Origin: Saccoglossus kowalevskii
Lineage: Eukaryota; Hemichordata; Enteropneusta; Harrimaniidae
Assembly (NCBI RefSeq): GCF_000003605.2
Contig: NW_003112965.1
Span: 440,048 to 484,450, forward strand
Length of the DNA stretch: 44,403 bases
Direction: 5' to 3'
In this document: in pieces, positions 11,186-23,110 of the stretch
Layout: the number at the start of each line of letters is the position of its first letter
How positions within the stretch are numbered: position 1 is the first letter of the stretch
The notes under the pieces: model-generated
Databases searched by the model: none
Seen by the model: the letters and a program-made list of their open reading frames with translations, nothing else
What the model was told of the DNA's origin: nothing
Translations under genes and position numbers: made by a program

Positions 11186-13174
11186 CGCATACTCATTTTC
11201 AGCCAATCAGGCGTGCCGTAACAGCGAGTATTTCCTTGATTTACCCAGAACTCTGTGCGAATCCCCCTTGAATCTGGCTGCTGGCAATTTTCGTTCATGA
11301 AATCGACGGATATCATCAGAAAACGCGGGATTTGTGCAGTTTTGAATAAAACCAAGTTAGCGATTATGAACAATGGTTATTAACGTAACACCTGATCCCC
11401 TCTAAAACCGACAGGGTGTCGATTTACTAGGTGCCATGTTTCACAACTTGTTTATTTATATACATATAGCGGATGATTTAAAAAAAAAAATAGTATTTAT
11501 TGATTTTCAGCCCCCAAGTGACTGTGTTCAGCACATCTTTGACTATATCAATAATGTCAACGTCGACGTATGTAAACACACTCTCGAACTTGACAATATT
11601 TACTCTCAGACCACAAAGCAAGTAGATGGAAATACTAGTTATATCACTCATGAAGACTGATGATTCTAATTCTAGCCGGGATAGTTGTATTTAGTGTTCA
11701 TTTCTATACTATTGCGATTTCTATGTGTACAATCATATTGCCCGTGTGGACGGCGACAGATTATTTTGGTTCTGTGGCCCATGACGTTTTCTCGGTCGCA
11801 TTTTGTATATACCAGTCAGACACTGATATGTAAGTAAACAGTCCGGGGCATAGTCAACATGAGACTTTGAATAACAGGTAGAATCTAAAGATTCACATTA
11901 CAGTCTTATGTTTGCGTGTAACATTTATGCTGGGGAACACACAGGACTGGAATCTGCCAAGTACACAGTGTAGTCAAATCAGTAAGCAAATAGAACTACA
12001 TTTAATTTGACCACCTCGTCTTATAACGTGTTATAAAAATGGGTTCTGTCAGAAACCAATGGATGCTGATATATTAATAATATGCTGCAATTTATCCACC
12101 AAAGCTGGTCACTGTCACTTGTCGATTTTGTATGGATAGATTCATAATATCCATAGTATATGTATTATTTCATTATCACAACAACAAGCTCTCTTTCATA
12201 ACCTTTATTTGTGAATGTAATCGTTATTATTTAAGGTGACTTATAAGTCCACTGGGCTGGGCAGTTCTCTGAGCTGCAGGTCACTATAATAAATTACTTA
12301 CTTTCTTACTACTTTATCACAATGACAATGCGTATATTTTCTAAATGCACAAACTAAAGCGCTCAACAGTTTATGGTAACTAGTAACCTTCAATGTGTTC
12401 AATCTTGTAATATTTTAAAGGTTTGGATTCCATCTACACTACAGTTTGATTTACGAGTATTATACATTAGCTGCTTACTTGAGAGTCATGTTCATCAGTA
12501 AGCCAATGAAGGCAGCAATTATTTCTGAAAAATAATGTTTTCTGGGGCATTTATTTGGATGTCAAAACACACAAGAGTCCCAATTAATGTTCTTCATACG
12601 CGTCCGTAGCGCAAAATTGTAATTTAGATCTACTTCTAAACAAAAAAGAACTGTTGTATATTGTCTATTATACCATATCAGTGCCATGTTAGTTTTTTGA
12701 GGTTTATGTACGAAAGTAAACAGTTTGCTTCTATTTTTTGTTTGACTGATGTCTCAGAGAGTTTGCTGAAAATGGAGTTTGACTAGCTTCACTCTTACCA
12801 TAGACATTCCGAGTACACTCACTAAAATAACTGTAATGTTATTCGTAATTTTGTTAAAATCCCATGGTCATAGACGGCATCTAGCCTACCTTAGCCACAA
12901 TTGTAGGCTCCGCCCTTTCATTCCTGAAACGCAGAATCAGATTTGCAGGTTGTCACATCTCGCCAATTACCATCCAAGAAATATAACTCCAACATTGTGA
13001 TTCGTATTGATTGCAATTATATTCATTCACGAAACCCGGCCTCACATGTAGATATAATGGAGTGTTTCAAATCCCATGCGAAGTAAACCCAATTACTACC
13101 GAAAATGAAATAAACAACTAAATAAAGCCATAGGCGCAAACAATTCAGAAATATTAATACACCTACTGAACCCA
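11186..13174. other. No gene seen
   Basis: About 2 kb of AT-rich DNA. Frames such as 11436-11660 and 12779-13000 are short and unconvincing. No repeat from elsewhere in the window was recognised. Confidence 0.4.
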
Positions 13175-13200
13175 ATGCGCATTACAGCATATGGCGATAC

Positions 13201-13857
13201 TGTCATAAATTTGTTTTCGCGTATCTGTTGACCGACTTAATTAACTGATTATTAGCGAATTGCTGTGTTATGTCTGTCATCGTGTAGGCCTATTTGAAGT
13301 TTTGGACGGAACTTGGATCAGTGATTTGGAACTAATTACCAGATAGCCGCCGCTTTTTAGACTACTCATTCTGACAGTTCATATCCGTAGTTATTAATGT
13401 AGTGAACGATTAATCAAAAGATATGACGTATTCAGTACTTAGTGTGATTGGCTTTATGATTGAAGGTTACGCCCTAGAGTCTTTTTACTGCTTTGTAATT
13501 GGTTAGAGTTGTGAAAATGAATAAAGAGAGTTTGAGTTGGTCTTGACGAATACTCCACGATAGACGCAGAAGAGAGAGAGTGCAGTCCTGGGCAGTCGAG
13601 TCCAGTCTAAGAGAGTCTTGGGGCGAGTCTTGACGCAGTCCAGTCTTGGGCTAGTCTTGGGTCAGCCTTGCGAGAGTCTTGGGGACTTTTCCCCAGGGCG
13701 CTGTGTCTTATAGAGTGCTCCAAAAGATCGACTAAGACGAGAGCTGAAACGTATTTCGTTGTGTGTGTCTTATTTGACTGTAAAGTATAAGTGACTTTCC
13801 CGATCCCGTACCTCAAGGGAACGAGATAGAGAGACGAGACGAGATTCCCCTCTGACA
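13201..13857 (-). mobile_element. Solo LTR copy 2 with 4-bp target duplication
   Basis: 657 bp; on the plus strand it begins TGTCATAAAT at 13201 and ends TCTGACA at 13857, so the termini are perfect TGTCA / TGACA. It is flanked by ATAC on both sides (13197-13200 and 13858-13861), a 4-bp target-site duplication typical of Ty3/gypsy-like integration. TATAAG (complement of 13707-13712) places it on the minus strand relative to copies 1 and 3. Repeated CAAGACT-type octamers lie inside. There is no internal coding region between two LTRs, so it is a solo LTR left by recombination. It lacks the 41-bp duplicated 5' end seen in copies 1 and 3. Confidence 0.88.
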
Positions 13858-14552
13858 ATACCATGGAAACCAGTGACACTACTATAACTGAAAACACGCC
13901 TGTTATATCAGCACACGATCCGAACGATCTACCGCGAATAGATATTAAAGTGCGAAGAGGGTACTAACCGTTCTCTTCATTTCTGCGCCCTCGGAAAGAT
14001 TAACGCCCCCTTCTCAATCTATTGATGAACTACTTTTAGATGTCTTCGACCAGAAACATAACGCTACTGCTGGAGCATTGAAGGACAAAGACGGAGTTGA
14101 AGCTATTGCACCAGACTCATCAGATATTGTACATTTTATACAATATCTCAAAGGAAAAGAATAAACTCCTACTTCACGATTCACACACGTCTTTCCTTAA
14201 ATACTCTTGCAATTTAAAACGCATTGTTGAACACGCTAACAAATTTTGCCGTGATCTTCCTCTTTTATTTATCTGCTCACTGACCAATTTATGTAAACAC
14301 GCTGATAAAGCTAGTAGAGAGGAGATCGAATTCAACGTATGAAAGCCCGACTAGCTAATTACATGAAAGTCACTCGAAAAATAATGAAGATTCTCAGGAG
14401 AAAAAAACAGATGAAATATTAAATATTAAATGTGGTATTTCTGCCAAACAAGACAGAAAAACTAAAATTGATATTAATTGTTTACTTGAAAGTACAAAAT
14501 GGTGAACAATCAACAGTTTTATAGTTTTTCCTAGTCGACCACTCCATATCCT

Positions 14553-14960
14553 TTGATTTTGGATTTTGATGGTATTCACGTTTTTAATGTCTATGCTCCA
14601 ACAAATGGCTTGGAGCGACTGGAATTTTTCAAAGTATTCAATCATTTATTGAATGGCCATAATTCAGATCATACTATTATTTTGAGGTTAACTGTACAAA
14701 AAATCTGGACGTGGATAGGGTCAATAGCCCTGAAACAAATCCTTCATCTGCCAATTTTCTTTCTGAAATTTTATTACGGTTCAAACTCATTGACGCCTGG
14801 TGCCATTTTAATATAAACTCTTTACAATATGAATGCAAAGCAATGCCAGTAAATCACGTATTGACAAATGTTATATATCCAAGTATCTTACCCAGAATTA
14901 AATACATACATATTCAGCCACACTTTGTCTGATCATAAACTAGTTCTTTCAAACATGTCA
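14553..14960 (+). pseudogene. LINE endonuclease (EEP) domain fragment
   Basis: Reads LDFDGIHVFNVYAPTN near the start, the conserved N-V-Y-A-P-N region of LINE apurinic-like endonucleases. It continues in a second frame to NCTKNLD (the GDFN block, with the catalytic Asp lost), FKLIDAWCHF (the LxDxWR block) and SDHKLV (the terminal SDH motif, here intact). The N-terminal half of the domain is missing and at least two frameshifts are present. Confidence 0.8.
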
Positions 14961-15129
14961 ATAACAGCAATCCCGTTTTGTCATTTTAATTTCGGTCTTT
15001 TTTGGGGGGAGTACTGTAAAATCATTAATGATCATTGGTTGTTGTGATAGAAAGAGAAATCACAATATGACTGTCTACAAACTTGATGGGACATTGAAAA
15101 GCAAAAATCAAAGAACTAAAAATACAATA

Positions 15130-15990
15130 CACTGCAACACTGAGATGCAATTACAGGCAGATGAAAGATACTTTGCGTAATGATATAAAGGGTCCTGGAA
15201 CGAACCTGGACGCTAAAAGGTCACTTTCAGAAAACCTTGTTGAAACAGAAATTAAATCGGCGGTTATCAGGTCCCCGCACGAAATACTAAATCAATGCGA
15301 TGCACCGACTGTCTTTTTCGAAAAGTGTAAAAATCGAAAAGCGTAAAAGGTGTAAAAGGGTCATGAAAATGTACCAACTTGCGAAGGAATTTCACCCCAA
15401 GTGTCAGAATCAAATTCTTTCCCCGAATAGATGAACATTTATGTAGTCATTGTGAAACCTGTTTGTCATTTGATGAAATTACATTAGCTGAGAAAAAAAT
15501 CTTAAATGGTAAATCTCCAGGCGTCAATGGTGTTTTCCTGAAACCTGTCTCCTGTGCACCAACTACTAACAAAAGCAAGGTTCTACCTATAAGACTGAAA
15601 TCAGCACTGAGTGATCAATCATACAAATATTTGACAGTGTAAACCTAGTGTGTGATATCATTACTTATTCAAATAGGAACAATACAACACCATTTTTTCA
15701 TTGGACCACGGAACGGCGTTGGCTTCATAAAGAATATCTTTTCAAAACCTTAAAGGCTTTTGGATTTGGAGATCAGTTTGTTCAAAATTTATAGTCAATT
15801 ACAATTGGACGCAAAGTCCCATTCGTAGCAATGACGCCCTCACCTGTCCAGTTGACAACTCTACTCTATTTCAATTAAGCCTCTTCTTCACAAAATAAGA
15901 AATTAGTGTCAAAGTCAAGAAATAGCTTTCCCTAATCTGGTGATAGAAATGTCAATCTCATTGTCTACGCAGTAATTTAACCACTTTTAA
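15130..15990 (+). pseudogene. LINE reverse-transcriptase remnants
   Basis: Successive blocks in different frames match the RT of L1/Tx1-type elements: an EIKSAVIRS...PTVFFEK stretch (about 15240-15330), GKSPGVNGV (KSPGxDG block, about 15510-15535), RLKSALSDQS (about 15595-15620), then FDSV and LKAFGFGDQF (about 15630-15785), and finally NLIVYAVI (about 15950-15976), where the catalytic YADD has become YAVI followed by a stop. Much sequence between the blocks is deleted. The copy is non-functional. Confidence 0.78.
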
Positions 15991-18900
15991 CGCCCCTGAT
16001 TTATTTTACTGATCTCTTTAAAAACAATTACATCAGTTGAACTATAACAAACATATATTTAATATTAAAACCCAACAGGAGACAGTGCCTATTTAAAAAA
16101 ATGATCCTCCCCCACAACGGCTCTGCAATCATTAAGCGCAAGACGTCATGGGAAATGTAAATTGTTTACTTGGTCCACAGCTGTTTCAACTAGAGATGTT
16201 AATTCCATATTCTAACACCTTAAGCTACGCTATTATCTGTTTTAAAAGGACTCACTCTATTGAAAGCCGTTTTATATCACGGCTTCTAACTTAGCACTTT
16301 GATTTCCAATAACGCAATGAAAAATACCACAACAACACGACCATTTCGTTCACAGCTTTCGCAAACCGGAAGCACAGACAAAACGTGCTCAGACAAACGT
16401 CCCAGTAATAAAAGAAAGAGCTATATATTTCGAATCTCATTTTTCATTCTGCAAATCTCGCTTTCATGCACCTGTCGATTCACATTTTAGAAATATGCGA
16501 TGGGGATTTTTACATTATTAGAGATCGGTCCTACTCTGCCTGGACCGCCGTTACTTTTTGGGCGACAATTACGCTGAGTTTGCACCTACCTTGTAAACTA
16601 TGATCACATTTGTATCCAATATATATTCATGGCGGCGTACGTCAAAAAATACCGCACGCATTCTGTTTCTCGAAAACAGTGATTTCACGGAGCACTTCGA
16701 AGCGATGTTTAACGCTTGAGCCTCATTTGAATACTGAAATCTGGCGGGCATCTTTCATACACCCGGAATCGCGGTTTACGGAAGGTCACACCGTCAAACT
16801 ATGGGAACATTTTCAAGGAACTCTTATTCCTTAGTCATTAAATTGTACATTTTATACAGAAGACACCTCTCAATACATATTATTTCCGTGAAGTCAGTAT
16901 CACTTTTGTTAGAGATTTCCTTGAGAGCGGTAATTGGGTTGACATTGAAAGACTGTACAAGTCAGTACGAATTTATTAGAGGAGATTGCTTGGGAAGGCA
17001 ATCAAATAAACCATTCAAACAAACTGGCACGGTATCATCAAAAACCATAATACTACCAGCGATGCAAATTCTGGAAATACACGTCTACTCAATTGAATTA
17101 ATTTATAGGGATGAAATTCTATTAAATTGCCTCTTTTACATAATTTAAAAGGGGTCATTTTATAGATATATTACACTTTTCAGAAACAACATGAAGGCAA
17201 ACTTACTGTATGACTCGGATATTTTGAGTCTGCACCGTTACTTTGCGCCTATAACTAAAAAGGAGAGCAATTTGCACGGCGTCTGCTCCAAGCAAAACCG
17301 GCAATTGTTCCCATAACGCATCGGAACAAAGCATCAAATATAATTGCACTATTTTGAACCACTTAGCTCAGTTAACAAAACCAAAATAACATTAGCAAAA
17401 AAAGGCTTAGTTACATTAGCAAACAGCTTAGCTTAGTCAGCAATATGAAATACATTTTTTCCAAATATGAGTCACGGAGAGTTTTAAACGACATGACCAG
17501 CCTTGAGTACAGAGTCCTTCCTGGGGATATCATCATCGCCTGATTTACACTGTCGTAAATAAATCGTGCAAGATGAGAAAAATTCCCAATAACGCACAAG
17601 ACATGTTGTCCTGCCAAAGCAACGTATAGGTAGCTATTTGATTATACTTTTATGTTACAAGTGATGTTGAATCAACCTCTGGGAAAGGTCCATTTTTTAT
17701 GCTCAGCAAATTGTGTCCATTTCGTACAAGATTACGTAGGAAGTCGAAATACTAACTACATCTCTGATAGTCTGTGTATAGGTTCACGACATTGGAAGAT
17801 TGTAGAACACCCAGTTTACATTAAACACACAAAACAAACAACACCAGTTATCCCAGTGTGGGGAGTTTATTGTAACTTATTTGTATCATTTTGAGAGAAC
17901 TTTATAATTTAATGTACCAACATTTTGATCTGTATTTATTATATTACTTGTATTCCTTCAAGAGTTCCCTCGCTATTGGTATTAATTAGCATTTCGACGA
18001 GGTCACATTGGCGTAATTTACATATCACAGGATTTGATGGGCGGAGCATGCATACGTATAAGATGGCGTGAATTGTGGGCAAGCAATTCTAGCATGCCGA
18101 CAAAACCGAGCATCACAGCTGCCGTATCTCCGATGACCCGTCAGTTTCTTTACTTGGTCCTCCATGCAAGCTATCAGTGGAGATTCAATGATAAATATGA
18201 TCCTCAGATGTTCATTGACATTACCATAAAGTTTGTAGTCTAGGCAGAAAGACGTAATTAGAAAGGTTGGGACTTTCCACTACTGATGGACACACTCGCA
18301 AAAACATTGCGACCGGACCGACATTGCATCAACGACCTCATGTTGCTTGGTATAGCTTGGTATTTTTGATGCACCTTTGTTTTGCATTGCTATCATAAAC
18401 AAATATCAAACGTGTGAAATTTCAGTGCGGTTGCTATTAAGCTATCTAGTTTGTTTTATGAAAATTCAAATCAAATTCCCTGATTGGTGGAATAGTGAGT
18501 CTGCCAATCATTGCATGACATACTGAATCCCAGGTTGTTGGCAAGCATCGCCGGTGTCATCATATAACACATAGAATGTATGCAAAACTATATGATCTGG
18601 TGACAGAGTGTATTGTATCATTATCATGCTTATTAAAAAAGACGTTAAATTAAGTGGAGGATACCAAGCCTTATACATATGAAAATCTCTGCTCACAACT
18701 CTTCCTTATAAGTACGACAGCAAGAGTTTTCTATGGTGTCCAGAGAGAGAACAGTCAACATGCCTTTACGTGGAAAAGGTGAAAACTCGGTGGATAATTT
18801 ACGTTATGACATGTAATATTAGGTTTTGATGGCTGCTGAGTCCCCAAAATGAACCAACAATCATGCGTTAGAGACATACCTATGCCAACGTTGAGTTGCC

Positions 18901-20457
18901 AGTACTTAATAAACACCTTGGCTACTCTCTTGACATTGACTGTTTATTCTATTAGTTTAACTCTTGAGCTGACTGATAACATACATTTAAAACGTGCAGA
19001 GTTCGTCCAAAACGTACACGTTTCATACAGATGTATCAGAGAATTGTAAAAAGAAATATGTGCTTCTATGCTCAAGGTGCCAATAGGCAAAATCTTTGAA
19101 ACTTGAAACGCGATAATGTCTCTATTATTTCGTTTTTAACTCCTGGGAGACGATGAGCTACAACAGTAAAATTGAGTTAACCATTGCATGAACTTGTTCA
19201 TAACGTGGCAATAATTTACGGTTGACTCTTGATAGATACTTGTGACCTGGTAGTCTCCCGACATGATTCTGATTGCTTTCGCACGCATAGCAAGTATGAG
19301 ACAAAGGACATGCACCTTATCGCCATTGAAGATGTTGACAATGTTCCTCCTCCGAAAGGAAAGCCTGGGTTATTATGAATTCAACTGAAGCTGAAATTCG
19401 CATCCCCGTTGCACATACTTTAATTGTTTGCGTTGGCAGAATCCACGGGGTCTATCGAACTACTACTAAAGATAATATATAGCTACCCTCACTAAACAGT
19501 TGCATGTTTATAATAAAATAAAAACTCGACAGAAATATTGTCCTATAGAACAATAACATGATAAAATGGGTTATTATCGAGTACGTAACACGTCAGAAAT
19601 ATGAATAATTTCGACTTTTCCAAATTGTCGGATGTTAGAAACCAGTTTTTTATAGCGTAGACAAATGTGCAGCTGAACCATGTTTTTCTGTAATACATGA
19701 CCTATTTTTAACAAACGTATTATGAAAACACGTTTTAAAGAATTTTCATCAAGTTTATACCAATTGTTGGAATAACATCTCTACAATTACTATCAATTAC
19801 TAAGATGTTTATGTTAAACCGTTAAATGAACATTCAGGTTGGAATGGTCTGTAGTGAACACGCCCCACGGTGACTAGATGAAAATATACAAGCTAACAAG
19901 TTGAAAACAGTGAAATTTTGACAAGTTTCACTGCCATTTAGTTTTTTCTTGTAGTGTGATCAACACCCCAGTGCATAAATCGAATGTAGGTAAAATCATT
20001 AGTGTATGTTACAAATATAAGCTACAATGATCAGAAATGATCAGCTTAGGAAATTGTTGATGACGGTGGGTCTTAAAGGTTGACAGTACCTCATGATCTT
20101 CCTTACTGTGTATGCACATATTATCTAAAATAAGTCGATACAATTGATGTATGTTTTATAAGCCACATGCTTCAATTGATATCACGCGGATACTGTCAAA
20201 TCAAAACATAAATACAAACAATATTAAAGCCATGTAAAGGTTTATTGCACCAACTAGTCATCGACTAGTTCAAAATGTATTTACATGTGAATGCAACACA
20301 GCATAGTACAAAGTTCAAAGTTATTTAAACTCCAATATGGAGTATTTAATTAAACAATTAAGCAGCTACAGAAAACAACATATCTACTTAATATCTATCT
20401 AATAGTTGTTCACAGTCATTGCATGATATCGAACCAATCATGCAATACCTAGTATTC
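15991..20457. other. Intergenic DNA and 3' flank of SLC16 gene 1; no other gene seen
   Basis: About 4.5 kb. Short frames (16801-17148, 17652-17894 and others) show no domain or splice support. The last 200 bp or so is the transporter's presumed 3' UTR, read on the minus strand. Confidence 0.4.
20241..20246 (-). terminator. Candidate polyadenylation signal, SLC16 gene 1
   Basis: AATAAA on the minus strand, about 212 nt past the stop codon of the first transporter gene. It is the first canonical hexamer I saw downstream. Confidence 0.55.
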
Positions 20458-20600
20458 TTAAACGTCATGCCGAGCATTATAATTTGCCGAACATTTTCTA
20501 AATCTTGATGCAAGCAGAACAATAATTCCACTGCTCATAAGAACACCAGCAGCAGCATAGAATGAGCTGTTATAGCTGCCAGACTTGTCGTACAGCCAAC
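20458..20600 (-). CDS. SLC16 gene 1, coding exon 4
   Basis: Acceptor TTTACATAG|GTTGG. Encodes the last membrane segments and a short cytoplasmic tail ending ...ARHDV, with TAA at 20460-20458. The tail is 7 residues longer than that of gene 2. Confidence 0.88.
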
Positions 20601-22618
20601 CTATGTAAATGAAACGTAAATTGGTAAAACCATTATAGCAGGAATGAACTTATTTCTTCTCATTATTTCATGTTGTATGATTGCAACACATTAATTATAC
20701 ATTATATATTTTCAATGATGGTTTGCCTGGAATAAAGTAACTTTTAAGCTTATCACAGACGATACTAACCTGCAAATGGAGGTCCACACATATATCCTAT
20801 AGCCATACACATCCAATCCCACGAAAAAGCTGTAGAATGTTTCTCATCCCCTACACACACTCGCAGTGATACCAATACTAAAGGTTGGTAGATTCCAAAG
20901 AAAAAGCCATAGCATACAGTCAGGGTCACCAATGCAGGGTAGCCAGTTGTGAACGAAATACACAGAAGAATAACCCCACTACATCCAACAGCTATTCCCA
21001 TCAGGGTGATAGCACATATATGACCACGATCAACAATCCAACCATGAGTAACACGTCCAATGGAACTTCCTACACCCATCAATGTTAACATGAATGCAGC
21101 GTTGTTTTTTGATATGCCAACGGATATTGCTCTTGCAGCTAAATACATGATGGCGGTTACAAATCCGATACCTTCAAGAATCTGAGCAACACAAAGCATC
21201 GTGAAGGCAGGTATTTCAATAAACATTTCAATTCCCAACAAATGAAAAAAGTTTCTAGCAGCGCGTGAAAAGACATTTTTGTCATCAACATTATTGTTTT
21301 TCTTTTCTTCAGTAACAATCATTGGTATAAATGTTTGTTTTTCTTCCGCAGTAGTACATAGTTTGTAATCAGATTTAACTTCACAGACATATGATTGTAC
21401 ACTATTTTGTTTAGTCCAAATATCGGCATTGTCTTTCACACTTTCTGTACTACTCTGTCTGTTAAATGGTCTAAGTAATGCACCACATACGACCAGTTGT
21501 GCATTCATACCGGCTACAAAAAACAACGATCCTCGCCATCCATAAATTTCAATAAGAAAGTTATAAAGAGGTGGAAGGCATAGAATCCCGCAACTAGCTC
21601 CGGCAAACATAATTCCACTGGCAAGGGCGTATCTCTTTTTGAAGTAATGGCCGATTATAAAACACACAGAAAGCTGTGAAAGGCCGTATCCCAATCCTGT
21701 ATAAAGATACAAACAATAACATATCTAGGCGTATGTTGCGGTTATTCGGAACAAATATACTATGGCAATATAGTTGTGACAATAATTGAATTTGCAAACT
21801 TACCAACTAATACACCAAAGCTGAAGTAAAGAAATGATAATGAAGGTGCAAAGATGGATAAAATTACTCCTAATGTGGACAAGAATCCTCCTCCGATAAC
21901 AACGATTCTTGCACCAAATCTTTTGCAAAGATAGTTGACCAGCAAACCTGAAGATAATAAATATCGTAAGACATACAATTCACTCATATTCTCTTTGGGA
22001 CACATAATTAAATCATTTTTAATAGAAAATATTTCTGCAATTCATCTAACCGACCAACAGGTCGACCTGTACTCATAGATTTAATTACAGATTGGCAAGC
22101 AAGAACGTTTACCCACTTATGTACGCACGTGTGTGATTGTTGCTAGCATATCATGACTGTCAACATATCTTTTTGTACCCGACACGTTTGTAACACGTGC
22201 ATGGTTTGTCATATACATTTAAAATTAATATTTTGCTGTAGATATTACTTCATTTTTAGTTTTAACATTGCACATAGGCCGACGCTAAAGATAGCATGGC
22301 GAATCACTCGCGCAAATAACTGTGTAAGAAGCAAAAATGATAAAGCATTATTATCCCACAACACTGGGTGTAAGTGTTTGTTGCATACACGTGTGTGTAG
22401 AATTTATGCCTACCTGAACCGACAAGAAAAGCACTGCTCAATGACCCTATAATGGAGGCTTTTGCAGCACCTTGATGAAAATATTCCAAAAATGACACTA
22501 AAAACACGCCGCTGGTGAAAAAGTTTCCTCCACATATGAGAAATACCATATAGCTTGTCACTAAAATCACCCAGGCGTAACCACCATCCAGATTTGTTAA
22601 TTGAGCCTTCTTTTCCAT
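20458..22618 (-). CDS. SLC16/MCT-family membrane transporter, gene 1 (4 coding exons)
   Basis: Coding exons 22618-22414, 21947-21804, 21696-20770 and 20600-20458 join with GT-AG introns, all phase 1, to 1419 nt (472 aa). The product is a 12-TM major-facilitator carrier of the monocarboxylate-transporter family, expected in the plasma membrane. Evidence: the TM1 signature DGGYAW at residues 11-16, the second family motif YFKKRYALASG around 134-144, GWRG at 169-172, a central cytoplasmic loop of about 75 residues, and GWLYDKSGSYNSSF opening exon 4. The Met of MEKK is chosen because it lies directly after a tttttcag acceptor, so upstream exon(s) are untranslated. The position of the catalytic Lys of human MCT1 (Lys38) seems to be Thr, and the TM8 Asp is Ser while the TM8 Arg is kept. 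Plain lactate-proton cotransport is therefore doubtful and the substrate is unknown. It looks intact. Confidence 0.93.
20770..21696 (-). CDS. SLC16 gene 1, coding exon 3
   Basis: 927 nt, from a TTTATACAG acceptor to GCAG|GTTAGT. Encodes TM4 to about TM11, including both halves of the carrier and the variable central loop. This exon is strikingly similar in DNA to exon 3 of gene 2, except in the loop. Confidence 0.93.
21804..21947 (-). CDS. SLC16 gene 1, coding exon 2
   Basis: 144 nt, bounded by TATCTTCAG| and GTTG|GTAAGT, phase 1 at both ends. Encodes LLVNYLCKRFGAR and the next two membrane segments. Same length and phase as exon 2 of gene 2. Confidence 0.92.
22414..22618 (-). CDS. SLC16 gene 1, coding exon 1
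   Basis: Encodes residues 1-68: a short cytoplasmic start, the DGG.AW motif, TM1 and the start of TM2. The acceptor AG is at 22620-22621 just upstream of the ATG. The donor reads TTCAG|GTAGGC, with phase 1 (a Gly codon split). Confidence 0.9.
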
Positions 22619-23019
22619 TCTGAAAAATAGCATATAGTGTTCAAAAATCCCTGCTAGGTATACATATGTGTAACATAGTTATACAGCCTGAGATATCGTG
22701 CAGTGAATGCGTTCTTGCAATAGCTAGTTGGCCATGCATAAAACATGTAGAACATAATTCTGCTAACAAATACAGCCTTGTATAATCATGATAAAAAGAT
22801 ATACCCAGTTAAAAATGTCTTCGGGGGCTCACAGACTTGTCTAGCAATGACGGCGACAGTTTATATGATTGTGTTATCTGATTGCAATACAGTGGCGATG
22901 ATATGAAGATGCTGGATAAACAGTTGAGCAATATGCCACAGTAATTAAAAACAAAAACTGTGTAGGACGTACAGACAGTAAAAAGAGGCATTTATGGAAA
23001 CATGGTGGTATTGACTCAC

Positions 23020-23110
23020 CTTAACACCACTGAATACAAAAATGACAAATTTCTTCATTAACGCTGATTATTCACTCGTCTTGCGTACACTGTGTCCAGT
23101 GTCGCCCATG
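23020..23110 (-). other. Possible 5' UTR exon and promoter area of SLC16 gene 1
   Basis: On the minus strand, GTTAAG|GTGAGT gives a strong donor whose exon would end at 23020, and the coding exon begins right after an acceptor. An untranslated exon about 400 bp upstream fits. The outer limit (23110) is arbitrary; no TATA box was identified. Confidence 0.4.

Larger units (their letters stand above)
13175..15990 (+). mobile_element. Decayed L1/Tx1-type LINE, interrupted by a solo LTR
   Basis: Broken pieces of a non-LTR retrotransposon lie in the correct order on the plus strand. An ORF1-like stretch begins at an ATG at 13175, is split by the LTR at 13201-13857, and resumes to about 14500 with frameshifts. 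It is followed by an apurinic-type endonuclease segment (14553-14960) and reverse-transcriptase blocks (15130-15990). Reading across the LTR after removing one copy of the ATAC duplication keeps one open frame, which argues that the LTR landed inside an older LINE. Every domain has stops or frameshifts, so the copy is dead. Its 3' end is not clear. Confidence 0.72.

Noticed and set aside
531-13857. Copies 1 and 2 as the paired LTRs of one element
   Set aside because: They are in opposite orientation, 12 kb apart, and copy 2 has its own target duplication.
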